A stretch of DNA of 64,000 nucleotides from Triplophysa rosa (lineage: Eukaryota; Chordata; Actinopteri; Cypriniformes; Nemacheilidae), in NCBI RefSeq assembly GCF_024868665.1, contig NC_079891.1, forward strand, positions 25,086,103 to 25,150,102, written 5' to 3'. Position numbers and translations under genes: made by a program. Under the pieces are notes generated by a model. The model saw only the letters and a program-made list of their open reading frames with translations, had not been told where the DNA came from and made no database searches. Shown here in pieces: positions 47,289 through 61,555 of the stretch (the stretch's first letter is position 1; each line of letters opens with the position of its first letter).

Positions 47289-50200
47289 GTAATGCCGCAA
47301 CTGCAGTTACAAATGACAGTCTGTTTAATGCCCGCAGTGTTTTTTGTGAAGACACCCGACATAATTTTGCCAAGAGTCGGAGGCGGCACGAAATTTGGCT
47401 GAGGCGGCCGCCTCCAAATTCTCTATGCAGGAAAAACCCTGCAATACTACTCTATAGGTACTCAAGATTAGAAACTGCACGTTCAACCGGACCTTTAAAT
47501 AGGACCATCTTCAATTAAACGTTGCCATTTCTTTTTTTTTTCACTTTTATTCACTCATTAGTAAGGCTTGAAAGTATGAATAGTTTACATTCTCAATAGT
47601 TCAGGTGGCCTGTGACTTATCAGCTGACATTTTCACAGCTTCAATAATCTTTCAGCTGAAACGTTTTGAGAGGTTTCTGTGTTTTATTACAAGGCTTAAG
47701 TAACTAAAGAGGCTCATTTAAAAGGTTATTTCAAGCAAAATTTTATTGACAGTCACAATTAAGGTTACTACAAAATCAGAGCTACATTAACTGGAGCAGA
47801 GTAGCACCTTTCGAGGAACGTCATCAAAGCAAACATGAGGTATTTCAAAAAGACTCAGAAATACAAGACAGCTTTTACATATTAATGGCAAGTATGACAC
47901 CACCAACCTAAACATGACTAACATTTTTCATCAAACAGCAAACACATTAGAACAGTGCTTGACTATTACTAAACATTATTTATGAGCATTACACTCACAG
48001 ATAAATTCAGCTTAAAGTGTCAAACACAAGGCCAGATAGAAATTCTTACAAAAAAAACTACAAATTACCTGCAAATCAACGTGGCTATTCCAGAACAGCC
48101 TGAGGAAAAAGCTTCCGTTGTACTTAAGGCAACATTTTAATAAATAATAATTTAGTTCAGATTTCCAGCCCTCCTGGAACTATGCAGAGGATAAGCAGGT
48201 TGGACCAAAGGTCTTCGTACAGTTACGAAATAATTCTTGCATTACACTAACTGACAAAGCCTGCACACATTTTTAAAAGAAATGTGGTTTATGACAGTAG
48301 TGTAAGAAACAGAATTAAAAATGTGTGAATAAACGTTTAAGAAACGTGATGAAAGCACAGCTTCATCTGCCGATCACAACACTAATGGCAACTAAAATTA
48401 CAACAGTAAATTTCCCTGAATTAAAAAGGACTAAATTACCCATTAAAGCCATAAATTATAAAAATAAACATAACTGATTGCCAACTATTCGTTTAATTAT
48501 TTCTATATTCCCTTTCCATTATAAAAAGACAATAAACAGTTCAAACTGCCTTAAATATGTAAAAAGATGCATTAAAATGATGTATAAAATAATTAGTATG
48601 TAAACAACAAGTGATATGTTATTATACACGATACAAGCTTGTGTAGTTTTGTCAAGGTTCCCCCTTTAGGACTAATTGTTTATACAAACCTTTTCATGCA
48701 ATATCATCCTAAAAAAAATCTTTGTTTCATGATAGTGTTATCGATCTAACATGTAGTGCAACTATTTTTTTCTTAACACACAGTGTGAACAGGAAAAGCC
48801 TAATATACAAATTTAATAAAAAACATATGTTGAGATATGACCTCGATATCTGTGGTTCTTAAGCGTGATTGTCTACTTCATCCATTCCCATTTGCAACTC
48901 CGCTCCTTGGTTTACCAGCCGAGAATGTGCGAGATGAATTTCAGACTGGTCTTGTTCCAAATCGAAAGGGATGGGGTCCCGAGCCCAGGTGTCAGGTTCT
49001 GCTACAGGTAAAGGTAGATAACCACCATCCCGAGGTAGACACATACACCAACCAGCCCCCGTGAGGTCTAGTTTGCTGTAGTTAAAGCCGGCACGTTTCA
49101 GGATGTTAAAGTCCACCATGTCTACAGACTCGCTCATTTCCGCCAGAAGGTTCCAGAAGACACAGCTCAAAACAATTCCCAGAAGCTGAAGAGAGATGAG
49201 GTGACGTCAAAATTGTAACATGGTTAATGGTTAATGCATTTGTGGATGGTTAACTTCAGTGAAATGCGGTCGGGATGGGAGAGATAGTGGAAAATGGGAA
49301 TACTACATTTAAAACTTAAAGGACAGTTCATGTCATCATCCAGGTGGATGATGCACACTGGTGATGGTTGAGGAGAGACTCCCCTCATATGATTGTAAAG
49401 CGCTTTGGGTGTACAGCAATACACAATAAAGCTCTATATAAATGCCTCATTCATTCATTATTTCCAAACTTGTATGACTTTCTTCTGCTGTTAGACATTT
49501 CTAAAAATATTTTTCACAAATGTCTTATTTAGGAAAATGTAAATGGCACAAAGGAACGAGATATCGTTGCTATCCCTCTAAAACCTCAAATGTCCAAATC
49601 TGCTGTTTTTCAGAAAATGGTTTAAAGAAATGTGCTTTTTAAACGATTGAATACTGTGTTGCAAAAGTTGACAAGCACTTTTAATACGTTTTTATATTGT
49701 TTCGATATTTCCCAGTAAAAGGGTGACTAATAATAATGATTTTTGACAAAACATTAAAATCACTAAATATGCAGACAAGGTTTCAGAAGGACAGCAGCAA
49801 TATCCACACTGTAAAACTTTGCTGTAATTTTGTAGCAGGTTTGCCAGTAACTTACTGTAGATTTAATTTACGATTTAGTTTTAAACATCAATGTACCTAG
49901 TTCTTATATTTTCTTTCATAAAACAAGACCTATCTTAGATCACTTTTCTTGTTATGTAAATGTAGCGTAATTGAAGAAATTTTAAATATTTTTACTAGAA
50001 AACAAAATAAAAATGCTTAAGAAGAATGTCATTTTTTGCTGTGTTTGTGTCTCTTTTTGCTCATTTTGAATCTCAAAAGTCAAAGTGTTTTAATTTTGTA
50101 GAAAATTAAAGTAAAGTTGAACTCAAATTAAAAAAAGTACTAATAGGAAAATATTAAGTAGTAATCAAATCTACAGTAAGTTACTACAGCAAAGTTTTAC

Positions 50201-52079
50201 AGTGCAGAAAATATAACCACAATTTCCATTTTTTGTGAACTGTCCCTTTAACTAATAACACAAGTATGCAAGCATTGCTAAAACATTTGCATAGCATACA
50301 CAGTTCAGAGGTCATTATAATGTACAAAAGATTTGACCAATCAGAATCAAGTAGCCCAGAAAGGCGGGTAGCAATATGATTCATCACAAGTGCTCTATCG
50401 CATATTTGATCACATTTTCGTAAGTGAACTCTTTGCAGTCATTAGAGGATTAATACAGCTGTAACCAAGCGATGCAGCCACATAGGCATGACGTGACTGT
50501 GTTAATGCCCACCCCACCGCCAAATCCATCCGAGTCAGAAAGAGATAGATAAGCTGACCAGTTATTTCAGGCAAAAGTTTTTAACCTTTAGAAAGATTGG
50601 CCACCAGCTTCTCCAAGGATCACGCATCTCTCTTTGGGCATCTGCATCTGGTCACTGCAGATGCCCATTTTCTATAATTTATTGTTTGGCAGAGGAAGCT
50701 CTAATGAGAGAAGAGTCAAACAGAAGAGGTAGCTGGCAATCAAAATGTAAATGTGGCACATCAGGGCAGCAAGAAAGTGCAGAGGGGAAAATAAGAGATG
50801 GGGATAAATGAATTTCTGGACAAGAAGAGGCGATAAACAGAATCCAAAAGATACAAAGAAGGGAAAGAGAAAGACGACCACCTAACCTGTGGCAGCCCGA
50901 AGGCACAGCAAATTCCAATTGTAGCTCCGATGTTGTCACCCATCCACAAGTTGACAGCATGGATACAGCCACGGACGTGGATTATGCCATCCAAAGTTTC
51001 ACGCTGCAATACCGAGGGAAATGTTTTTATTATGTGACTGTAGAGCACTGATTCAATTGAGGAAGCAAGGTTGCAAATTCATAAGTAAAGATCATCGTAA
51101 TGGCATGATGGAAGCTGCGTTTATAATGGCCCTGATGTGATTCGGTTGGTTTTTATCTAGCTAATAAACAAGTGAATGAAGGCACCATTACAGATGATTG
51201 CGCTGGAAATGGCTATTGGGGTTTATTGTTGTCGTGTCAAAGCTCCTCTAAGGATAAAAAAAGGTCCAGCAAATGAGTCTCCAAACGTGTTAGTGCACAA
51301 AAGTACAAGAGGGAGTATTCTGTAAAATAAAAGAAGCCATTCAAAGTCAGTCAGTGATGACTGGTTATAGGAAATTGCCACCTATGCGAGTTTTCTTTTT
51401 GGATGTGTATTTGAAAATCAAACACCAGGGAGCTAATATGTCTCTACGAAAAGGACAAACCAATTGAGTTTTGAAACGCTTGTCTGAAATTCCCCTTACC
51501 TGCTGGTTGAGAGTTTTGTAGCCGCAGAGTGTGTTCACAACCTCCCCAACCTGATGGAAAATACACAGACGTTTAATTTGTAAAATTACACGTGTTTATT
51601 AATACCATTTGGAAGATATTTGATCACTTTTTATTTGCTATTTGTGCAGAAGAGTTTTGGATAATGCTAAAACTTGCGTTCTTGTGACCATTTAGCTGAC
51701 TCCTATATGACGGAATTATACAGGGAATTTTCCGGCACACTCTCATAACCATACTAATGCAACCTTTAAACCACAGGCCCATTTCAGTGATGGAATCTGC
51801 AATAGGCCTGATGAGCAGGGAGCTCCACTAATCGGATTACAAACAGACTGTAAACATGCCTTCTCCCATAAGCCCAGTCCAATTCCTCTCATACATTTAT
51901 CATTGTGTGACATTTAACCTCTATTTTCTCCACTTTCTCTATACATATAAACAAAGCATCTGTAAGAGAGTCATATTATTGATGATGCTACATACATTGA
52001 CCTGAACGCAGTGACCAGTGGGAATCTGGTAGAAAATGTACAAGGTTAAGAAGAACTCATTTATACAGGATTTAAGTTT

Positions 52080-52473
52080 TTAAAGGCCCAGTGTGTAATT
52101 TTGTGGAGGATCTATTGACAGAAATGCAATATAATATACATAACTATGTGTTCAGAGGTGTTTAAAGACCTTACATAATGAAGCGTTATGTTTTTATTAC
52201 CTTAGAATGAGCTATTTCTATCTACATACACCGCGGGTCCCCTTACATGGAATTCGCCATGTTGTTTCTACAGTAGCCCTAAACGGAAAAACTGCTCCAC
52301 AGAGTGCATTTTGTAAAAATACGTTATCTCCTTCGGCAAAAAGCAAATACGTAACAACATCTTAGTTCTGTGTCAGCCACAGTAGTGCTTCGAAAGGGAG
52401 ACTTGGAGTGAACCGATGGTTGCAATTCGCAACCTCACCAGATGCACCTAAATTTGATACACTGGACCTTTAA
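52080..52473. mobile_element. Mirror copy of the 41521-41914 DNA element
   Basis: Part of the right arm and the reverse complement of the left copy. Confidence 0.7.
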
Positions 52474-52705
52474 GAAGAATGTGTGTATTCTAACATCCGA
52501 AATCTGACACACACAGAGTCATTCTCTGATGTTAAATTGAAGATATCAATCGGCACCATATGAGAATGGAAACGATAGGACGGGATGTAAGACGTGTTTA
52601 TTTTGTTGATTATTCATTCTTAGGCCTGTGCTCTCTCACAGCATAGTGAGCTGTCATTCCATAAAGAGAAGGGTGCATTAGTGTCCAATCAACATCATTA
52701 ACTCA

Positions 52706-52718
52706 GAGCGAGAGAGAG

Positions 52719-52799
<81 letters not shown>

Positions 52800-52824
52800 G
52801 AGAAGAGAGGGAGAGAGAGAAGAG

Positions 52825-52878
<54 letters not shown>
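52706..52878 (+). repeat. (GA)n microsatellite, mirror of the CT run
   Basis: Six bases longer than the left-arm run, with GGAGAGAAGAGAAGAGAGGG interruptions absent there. It is the clearest difference between the arms. Confidence 0.95.
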
Positions 52879-52882
<4 letters not shown>

Positions 52883-53435
52883 CTCAGTAAAGGAGATTCT
52901 ATGGAGCATAGGGCAGGCAAATTAAATCCTGAGAGTCCTGATGCACTCCTCACCGACTCAAATCACTACTTAAATCACCTTACAACCCATCAGGAAAAGC
53001 TGCAAAATCAACTCCTGCATTCAGAGACCCGTTGCTTGCTGGGTAAATGCATACTCTTTGGGGCAAAGATTACTGGCTAAAATAATGAAAAACAGCTTCC
53101 CGTGTGCTGAGGTGAAATCGGCATTGATGAACATACCACGACCGGAAGAGGCGAATCTGCAATAGGCCTCACCTTGTGACGGACGCAGCAGGTGTAGGGA
53201 ACGCCGCAGGCCAAAGCACTCGTGCCATTGCAGAAGTGGTACTGGTTTACTTCCCAGTCCTTGTACTCATCTCCGCCACAACAAGAAAACTGACAAGATG
53301 ACAAGAAAGAATAGCTATAAAGTCTGCTGAAATATATTTGGAGTAATAGCTTTGGTGCAAATCTGGTGATCTTATTTAAATATTCATTATTTGAACAGTG
53401 TACACGACTTGAAGCAAACAATATTAGGTTGACTA

Positions 53436-53552
<117 letters not shown>

Positions 53553-53789
53553 CTATAAACAGAAAAAAACTGAAGTTAACACAGAACCTCACCGCACAAA
53601 CATTCTCACGACATTCCAGACTTCTTACCGTCTTTTCAAAGATGAGGGCGATGATGAGAGCCAGAGCCTGGAGAGCCAGGAGAACACAGAGCACGCACAG
53701 GAACTGAAGAAAGACGTTTATTTTTAACATTGTGCTAATACTACTACTTCTGGTAGAGAGGATCTCTCTTAAATGAACACACATTCTCA

Positions 53790-53984
<195 letters not shown>

Positions 53985-54705
53985 CTAAAAGACAAGAGGT
54001 GATGGTGTTTAAAAGACACGTTCGTTTTAGATAATGTAATATGAACTCAAACTAACTTTGCCATTCAAAACTAATCAACTAGTAAAAAAACAAACAATAC
54101 ATTTGCGTTCCAGGCAGTAATTATTATAAGACTTCTTCAAAGTGCAGAATTAAACAAACATTAACCATATCAATGGGATGACGCAGAAGATAAATAAGAT
54201 GGATGTAGCCAGCCTAACATCAGCTTTTATCTGAATGAAAGAATTTATCGGTACAAGACACGCTGATTGAAGCCACTTAATTTCTAATTTACTTTCCCCA
54301 ACGTTTCTTTCTGGAAGGATAATGTAATAAATCTGCTTGGTTGATTAACTTTGTCATCTGCCAATTTCAGTTTCCTGACAACTTCAATTAATTCTCTTTT
54401 CATTACAAACCACGATACATCGCTCGTGTATTTGTCGGGTAAACCAAGTGTAAGGGCTACAAGCCAAGTTTACAGGGAAAGAGTGGAAAGCCGGTGAGAG
54501 ATGAACAGCATCCTGAGAGGTTTTTCTACTTGTATCATCATGTTTCTAAAACCCTATTAGTAAATATACTCCTATAAGGCACTGACCAATAGCACTTCCT
54601 CTGAGAAAGCTGATCATTTTGATAGTGAGCCAAGTAGAATAATTGCTTTCCTTATTGCAATATATATATATATATATATAAAATATACATACACTGCTCT
54701 GAAAA

Positions 54706-55068
54706 CACACACACGCTCAGTGAGAGCACACATTTAGGATAAAGGAGAGAGAAGCACAGGTCAAATATAGCAGACTATAAATTCCTATATGCAATATTAA
54801 TTAAGTAAAACTTTAAAATTCTAAAGCAGCCCCCCCGGTCAGGCAGTATGCAAACGGTGGCGAGGAACCCAAAACTCTAATCGAGAAAAAAACCTCAGGA
54901 GAACCCAGGCCCAACCAGGGGATTCCAGTTCCCCTCTGGCAAAAGCTGCTGCCTCTGCACAAGCTCCAGAGAGCTTGCACAACAAGGCTAAATAAAATAA
55001 ATAAACTTAATAATAAAATAAATTATAGTTTAAGATTATCATTAATAATCTAATAGCATTTGAAAAAT
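54706..55068 (+). mobile_element. Repeat R, second part
   Basis: Starts in CA dinucleotides, contains CAAACGGTGGCGAGGAACCC and GAGAAAAAAACCTCAGGAGA, and ends in AAATAAA-rich sequence before ATTACGCC of the hAT-like element. ATTAC also sits at the other edge of R (47289-47293, minus strand), consistent with a target duplication. Confidence 0.6.
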
Positions 55069-55662
55069 TACGCCACAATAGAGGCGCTGTTTCGTTATCA
55101 GCACAGTGAGGCGCTGAAGGGTTCAGTAGAAGAGCTGTATTAGCTGTGTTTGGCGGCTGTTCATGTGTTTTACGTTAAATTTTTTGAAAAGGTTTCCTAA
55201 GTTAACGTGCTGTACATCATTGGAATGTTTTTAGCTGTTAAGTTGGCTCGTAGAATCAGCGTTATACTGTACACGGCGAGTTCGCCAGTATGAACGCACA
55301 TTGCGATCAGACCGACTCGCACACAAATGACTCCTTTGAACCGATTCATTCTAAACATAATGTAAGAGATCAGCGATTCATTCAAAGCTCAGTGAACCAC
55401 AAGAACGTAGGATGTGAATGAACTTTGCTCATTTAGTAAGACTGGTTAATTCTCACCTGAAGAGTTAGTTAAGCTTGTATTCAAATTTTCAACTTTTCTG
55501 TTCAGGTGAATAAATTGAATGTTTTATATAACTTATTAGTTGTCATTTTCATCAAATTTTTAGAACTTTAATATAAGTGTTTTGTTAAGTCACTTAAAGG
55601 GACGGTAGGCCTACACACGCATTGCACCACCTCCACCTCATTTTGAGCCAGGAAAAACCCTG
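55069..55662 (+). mobile_element. hAT-like element, 3' portion
   Basis: It continues the element starting at 46553. ATTACGCCACAATAGAGG to CATAATG repeats 46706-46996, then unique element sequence runs to GAGCCAGGAAAAACCCTG at 55662, followed by TATTG. No transposase frame. Confidence 0.7.
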
Positions 55663-55667
55663 TATTG

Positions 55668-56327
55668 CATACTTCGTATCTTCGAAAAGTGTTTAGTTTG
55701 ATCACATTTAGAAAAGATAGATACAGCTGTACGATTACGGAGGTGTGCGGGGGGGGAACTAAATCACGAGCACACAATACATCATCGCATTGATTCACTA
55801 TGAGTTCGTGTTGTTTACATTATGCACGTACATGCCAAGTGCCAACAAAACACAGACATATGACTTAGTTTCAATTACAGCGTGCGGTTCATGTCCGGCA
55901 CCGCTCCATCTATCAGTTTCAAATGATCTGCAAATCCAGCATTATATCCACCATTTATATAACATCCATAACTGAAATACTGTGAACAAACAAACACACC
56001 TCAACTTCTCTCACTATCGCAAGTGTAACGAGCTGCAATCTTGATGGAAAGCGGTTCCTCCTATCACTCGTCGGTAGACGTGTGGGCGGGCTATTTCTTT
56101 TGCCTTGCCATGGGTGTGCTTTTCCGGGAGAATTGCCCAATAATTCCGAAACCTATACGAACCTCGGGGGAGTGTATGTATATATATAAAAATACTGCGT
56201 AATACGTCCAACTCGTTTTTTAACAAGTTGACCTAAGCATGAGAACCCAGCACATTTAACATTGTAAAGGAGTCAGAATTCATGAAACAGCATTAAACCA
56301 CCCCTTTAATGTTGATTTCTGTGCATC
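55668..56327. other. Intergenic stretch, nothing recognised
   Basis: No coding, RNA or repeat structure that I could define; the open frames here are short and lack motifs. Confidence 0.4.
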
Positions 56328-56335
56328 ATCTCATC

Positions 56336-56681
56336 TAGGGCTGTGCAATTAATCGAAAATTAATTGTAATCGTCAATTTTGGCTTCAACAATTACAAAAA
56401 CAAAATAATCGAGGTAAAACGATTATTGTGCCACATTCCATTTTGCAAGGATCCTCTCTTTTCTCGTGGTATAAATCCACAGCGCACCCCCTTCTTTTAC
56501 AGTGGTTCAGCTGTGCTATTTCTTTACATTTATTTTTCAATTGAATTCACAGTTTAAAAGCAAAGTTATTTATTTTCTATGTTGTTTTAAAAGTTAATGA
56601 GTAATCGTGTTAAATAATCGGGATCTCAATATTGGCCAAAATAATCGTGATTATGTTTTTTGTCATAATCGAGCAGCCCTA
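56336..56681. mobile_element. hAT MITE with perfect 8-bp target duplication
   Basis: Begins TAGGGCTGTGCAATTAATCG and ends ATAATCGAGCAGCCCTA. ATCTCATC flanks both sides (56328-56335 and 56682-56689). 346 bases, rich in ATAATCG / CGATTAT, non-coding. Confidence 0.88.
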
Positions 56682-56689
56682 ATCTCATC

Positions 56690-57294
56690 CATCCAATCAT
56701 ATTAATTCCCGTACGATGTGATCTTAGCTGTCCTATGATTTCCTCAACGCTCACTCTATTTTCCCTTTCACGGTGATGACCATCAAGAGTCAGCATGTGG
56801 AATAATTATAAGGGGTGCCTCAATGGGAGGAAATGAACTGCAGCATGGAAAATAACACTCATGCACCGAGAGCGGGAACGAAATGCATCCACAGTGGCAT
56901 AATTATGATAATAATGGTAGAGTTAATAACAGTAATTAACAATTGGCGACTTGGGACTCAAGGACGAGTTCTCGATTCTCTTCATCAGATGAATGAGTAC
57001 AGCAGAAGAGTACGAGAGGAGCAGATAAAGTGATGCACTGCAGAAGAATAATCAGTACTCAAGTAGATGTTCAGTGCTGTGTGGGATCCAGAAAAGCTGG
57101 GGGTTGAGATGTGAGGCGAGTTAAGAAAAAGAAATCCAAACATTCATGTTCTTAAGAAGAGGCCGAGAATCTTAAAGGGGTCAAATGACAGGGCTAAAAC
57201 GAATATTATCGTTTGTTTTAGATGTAATGCAATGTGTATACACGATTTAAGGTTCAAAAACGCTGTATTTTCCACATACCGTGCATGTTTGTAT
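56690..57294. other. Intergenic stretch, nothing recognised
   Basis: Open frame 56815-57033 has no recognisable domain or splice context. No repeat ends found. Confidence 0.4.
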
Positions 57295-58446
57295 CAGTGG
57301 CGGTTCTAGACTACTGTAACTGGGGGGGCCAGGCAGGGGTCACTTATGCTTTTAGGGGGCACACTAACATGTGTCATGATTAATTTTCAGTCATTTTTCA
57401 CTGTCATGTATTACTGTTTTCTCTAGAAGTAAACTAATAAGCTAATAAAACAAGTTCAGCTCAAATTAATGTTCCATGGTCATTTATTTCACAACACATT
57501 GTATATAGTCAAAATAACAATGACAACAATAATAACATTTACGCACTTTTCTGCATCTTAAATGTACACACATGAATGAAAAACTACCCACAAACAAGAT
57601 ATCCAAAAATCAACTTAAGCGGTCATCTAAACATGATTCACATTATCAGGTATTTCTTTTACACAAAGAAAAAAAACATGAATTTCAAAATTTTCACATG
57701 TGATATATGTGGTTTTGGCACACTTTCATGTGAATGCCATGTTAACTAAATACTCATGTAAAAACTCATGTTTTTCACATGGAATTTCAGGGTTACAAAA
57801 GTTGTCTCTCTGCACAACTAAATCACCTTGCTGATGGGTCCTCTGTTCTTCTGGACTTTCTTCATTCTCTAAGCTTTTCTCACTCTTTTTCAGAAGCATC
57901 TTTCTCCAGCCTTGACTGACTATTATCTTTAGTTTTCTTATTAAAAAAGGACATTATGTCCTTAGGATTTTTTCTCTTCATTTTAACTGCAAATGGGAAA
58001 ATTATGAAAATGTGTAAATGAAAAGAGGACTCTCAAATACACCACAAGTAATATACAGGACAGTATAGAATAAACTGTATTGATTACTCTGCTAATTCCT
58101 TGGGAATGACAGACCATTTATTTTAATTATAAAGCAAAAGTGCATTTTATCAAACATTCACCCCAATAAATGTAAGTTACATTTGATCTAATTTCATTAA
58201 CAAATAAAATTTCTTTAGTGTGTTAACACCTTCTCTGGCAGCAGCTGATTCTTTGTATAGGCACGAGTCACGACTGCTTTATATGTAGATTTAACATGCG
58301 CAACACCGCAAAATATAGGTCAGTATTTTAATATGATGTGTAATGATATGCATTTTCATTATATTTTTACAAAATATTTCCATTACCTGTATGATGTAGA
58401 CGTAATGCACAGACTCGACATTGTTTGCGTCTTGCTTGCGTAATCT
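57295..58446 (-). mobile_element. hAT transposon relic, minus orientation, boundaries uncertain
   Basis: CAGTGGCGGTTCTAGAC at 57295 looks like a hAT terminus, and the minus strand inside carries a transposase-like N-terminus at 57981-57880. The other end is not identified, and the body is AT-rich and decayed. The window ends with a similar CAGTGGCGGAG at 63990. Confidence 0.45.
57880..57981 (-). pseudogene. Transposase N-terminal remnant (KRKNPKDIMSFF)
   Basis: A 33-codon minus-strand frame starting MKRKNPKDIMSFFNKKTKDN and stopping at TGA. The KRK..DIxSFFxKK start is typical of hAT transposases of the ZMYM1-like group in fish. The stop and the decayed sequence after it show it is dead. Confidence 0.45.
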
Positions 58447-58454
58447 TACTTTTG

Positions 58455-59673
58455 TAGCGATGTTTCGTTCGTGAACGAATCGTTCTTTTTGAACGAATCT
58501 TTAAAGTGAACGAATCATTCTCGTTCACTGAAATCTCTCCCTCGAGCACAGAGCGTCTTGGCTTAAAAGAGTGTCTAAAGCACGAGCCAATGGCGTTCAA
58601 GAGTGAGCTTTGACAGAGCATATGATTGGTTGAATGTACTGAACGAATACGCCCTTCACTGAACGAACGAGCCTGTGTTTGAGTCTGAACGAGACCCGCT
58701 GATTCTCGTTCGTGAACGACATGAACGAGCTGTATACTTCTCACTCGTAAACGAAATGAAAGATGAGGTCTCTTGTTCAACAAGTACAAGAAACGGACAC
58801 AATGTAAAGCGAAAATAATGCAAGCTGATGGTTAAATGTAACAAAGACAAATTAACATTGTCGTTTTTATTGCATGGAAAATGTCAAGCCCTGTTTACTC
58901 AGTTATTGTACTGCAAGCACAGGTGTTTTGTGTGCATTTTGTATCATTTATTGTTCTTTCAAATAAAAACGACTTCATTACGTTTAATTCATGTCATGCA
59001 CTTCTCTAAAAACTGTAAAACAAAAAAGTATTTGTTTGTTAGCCCTCATTCGCGTCACGTCAGCAAATAGCATTCCAGTTCCGGCTGTGAAGGGACGTGT
59101 AATTGGTTAGATCTTCCACTGAACGAATACACCCACACTGACCAAGTTCGCTGTTGAGTCTGAACCAGAGAGAGATCTCGTTCGTGAACGAATTGAACGA
59201 ACTGGTACGAAATGAACGAAGTGACACTGTAGGTCGGTCATTTAGTCTCGTTCAGCAATCGGCAGAAAGCGGATGCAAAGCGCAGTTACAGGTAGGCTAC
59301 TTTGCACGCTTGTTTATTTAAAATACATAAACTTCACGTTTAACATAATCCCAGATTTATGAATGTGTAAATGACCAAACAATTAACTTTTTAATTATGC
59401 AGAAAAACCTTGTGCGTTGGTCATCTGAACCACTTATTTAGACATATTTTATTAATTTAATGAGTAGATCAAAGACACATTTTAATAAAGCCTGTAATCA
59501 GTTTATACGTCCATTAATACGTTCGTTGACATAAAACAACTCTTTTTCGCCACCTGCTGGCGTATTATAGAAATGGTCACTGAACGAGTCAGTGAACGAA
59601 TCTGAATGAATCATTTTGGTGAACGAACTGAAAAAGAATGAATCACTCAAATGAATCATAATTCCCATCACTA
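58455..59673. mobile_element. hAT-like element built of GAACGAA / TTCGTTC repeats
   Basis: Begins TAGCGATG and ends CATCACTA. The flanks TACTTTTG (58447-58454) and TCCTTTTG (59674-59681) match at seven of eight places. TTCGTTCGTGAACGAA-type words are scattered in both orientations through the 1219 bases. It shares an inner block with the element at 7201-8513. Non-coding. Confidence 0.72.
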
Positions 59674-59681
59674 TCCTTTTG

Positions 59682-60833
59682 GCACACAAGCATCATTACT
59701 GACACTCGCAGAAAAATTCCAGAAACGATTACAGATTTAGGGGGTCCAGTGAAAGTGACAGTGTGAAAGTGACCTATTAGTCAGATATGGTGACCCATAT
59801 CCGAAATGTGACCTCTGATCCAGAGAGTAGTGAACACACGCACAGCAAGTGGTGAACAGTGGGCAGCTATCACTGCAGCGCCCGGGGAGCAAGTAGGGGT
59901 AAGGTACATTATAAAGGATTTAGTGAGAGCCGTATTTGCACAGTGACAACAGCGCCTACTAGGATCACAGAATACGACGGTCACAGAATTTGCTGTAACA
60001 CCGGAAAATGAAGATGATCAAGCCGATACATCATCTTTGCCAGCGCGACTTGAGCAGGATGTAAAGGATTGGTAAGGTTTTTAAAATATATATTATGTTA
60101 AATAGTTAAAAACTATAGCTAACTGTTTTACCTTTTATATACGATGTTATAAAGATGTGCCGTTAGTGATCAACCAGTGTTACGCCACGTCTCGTTGCGA
60201 CTCAACAAAGACAATAAACCCCATTATAAACACGACATTTGTTGCCTCTAGTTGGAACATAATTACTGATTATTATTAGGACTTATGTTGTCTTTTTTAC
60301 GTTGCGCGCGTGTCTGCATTTGCAGATCACAAACACACGACAAACTCAACTCGCGTTAGTCCGTAACAAAGTTTTTTACAATGGAAGTATACTTACAGGC
60401 TGCGAATCTGAAGCGCCAGACTGTCCTTGCGAAGTTGTAATGGTTGGAATTGCCCCACTTTTTAACAAAAGCTTTCGTGCACAGCCGGCCTTGATCTCTC
60501 CCAGGTTCATGAATCAATTATCTGTGAAATGAGCTGCACACACTTGAATATTCGGATTGTACTGTTCTGGAACAGTATTGTAAATAAAATGTAACCATTC
60601 GTTTTTAGTTGTCTCATCTTTTGGAAGAGCAAACAAAGAGGTTTTCTTTTCACAACGAAACACACAGCATCTCCACTACATTGCTCTGGCGGCGACGATA
60701 CAATGAGATTTACAAGTACTACGCCCACTTTACTTGCGTATACATTTGGGCGGTCTTTAGTGAAGTCATACCACGAAATGACGTACATTTGTGGTGGTGT
60801 GGTTACACGAGGCGTTTCAGGCCAATATTATCC
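59682..60833. other. Repeat-derived stretch without a defined gene
   Basis: The first 250 bases contain GTGACCCATATCCGAAATGT and GCAGCGCCCGGGGAGCAAGT, fragments of a common fish repeat also seen (inverted) near 18035-18090. The rest is unassigned. The minus-strand frame 60788-60507 and plus-strand frame 60609-60890 overlap and have no recognised domain. Confidence 0.35.
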
Positions 60834-60897
60834 GACTGCAATATCGGAGGCTGCACTCTCAGGGACGCACTTCTGGGGACGCACTTCTAGGACCCTA
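60834..60897 (+). repeat. Left copy of a 64-base inverted repeat
   Basis: GACTGCAATATCGGAGGCTG then CACTCTCAGG, CTTCTGGGGA and CACTTCTAGGACCCT. The inverse lies at 63085-63147 with a few mismatches. These are either the ends of one element of about 2.3 kb or two separate inverted copies. Confidence 0.6.
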
Positions 60898-61270
60898 ATT
60901 GGTTTTTACAGCGCCACCTACCGAATCGGAGTTAGGAGAGAACCGTAATACCAAGGACTCTTGTTTTTGAGGACCGAAAAAGTGCAACTAAGACAGTATA
61001 TCCACCCAATTCTAATTACTTAGTTTTTAACAGGTTTATTACACACAAAAACTGTATTTCATGCAATTAAACCTTATTGCTAACAGCTGAATGTTGAGTA
61101 ATTATTGTGACTAACTAGCATAATATAATAACTAAAATAAACAAGAAATCATGGTATTCCCTTTTTAGTCACTAGATCAACCACATTTCAAGTACAGAGT
61201 TGTTAGATTTAATTTCCGCATAAATAAATACAAGCCCACAAAATCAAGAATTGTGAAGTGTTAAGCTCAC

Positions 61271-61555
61271 TATACATTGTCGGCTATATATATATAGGGT
61301 AGGAGGAAGGGGTGCCTTCTGGCTATTCATGGAAGGAGGGGATTCCTTCTAAGCTAAACATTCTTTGTCCGAACTGCTATACCTTATTTGGTCATTCTGT
61401 GAATCCCTGGACATATGAAACCTGCCAGATGTCTTTTGGCACCGTATATAAAGACTTGTAGTTTCTAAAATAAATGAGTTCAAAAGCTTGATGCCTCTCT
61501 GTGTCTTGTTTTTGTGCTCCCAGATCTGCAGAAGAATTCTCTCACAACATCCAAC
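61271..61555 (+). repeat. Possible LTR-like promoter / poly(A) block
   Basis: A TATA-like GTATATAAAGAC near 61444-61455 and AATAAA near 61470-61475, followed by a T-rich stretch and a CTCTCACAACA end at about 61552, are spaced as in a retroviral-type LTR. No partner LTR, coding region or target duplication was found. Weak call. Confidence 0.25.
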
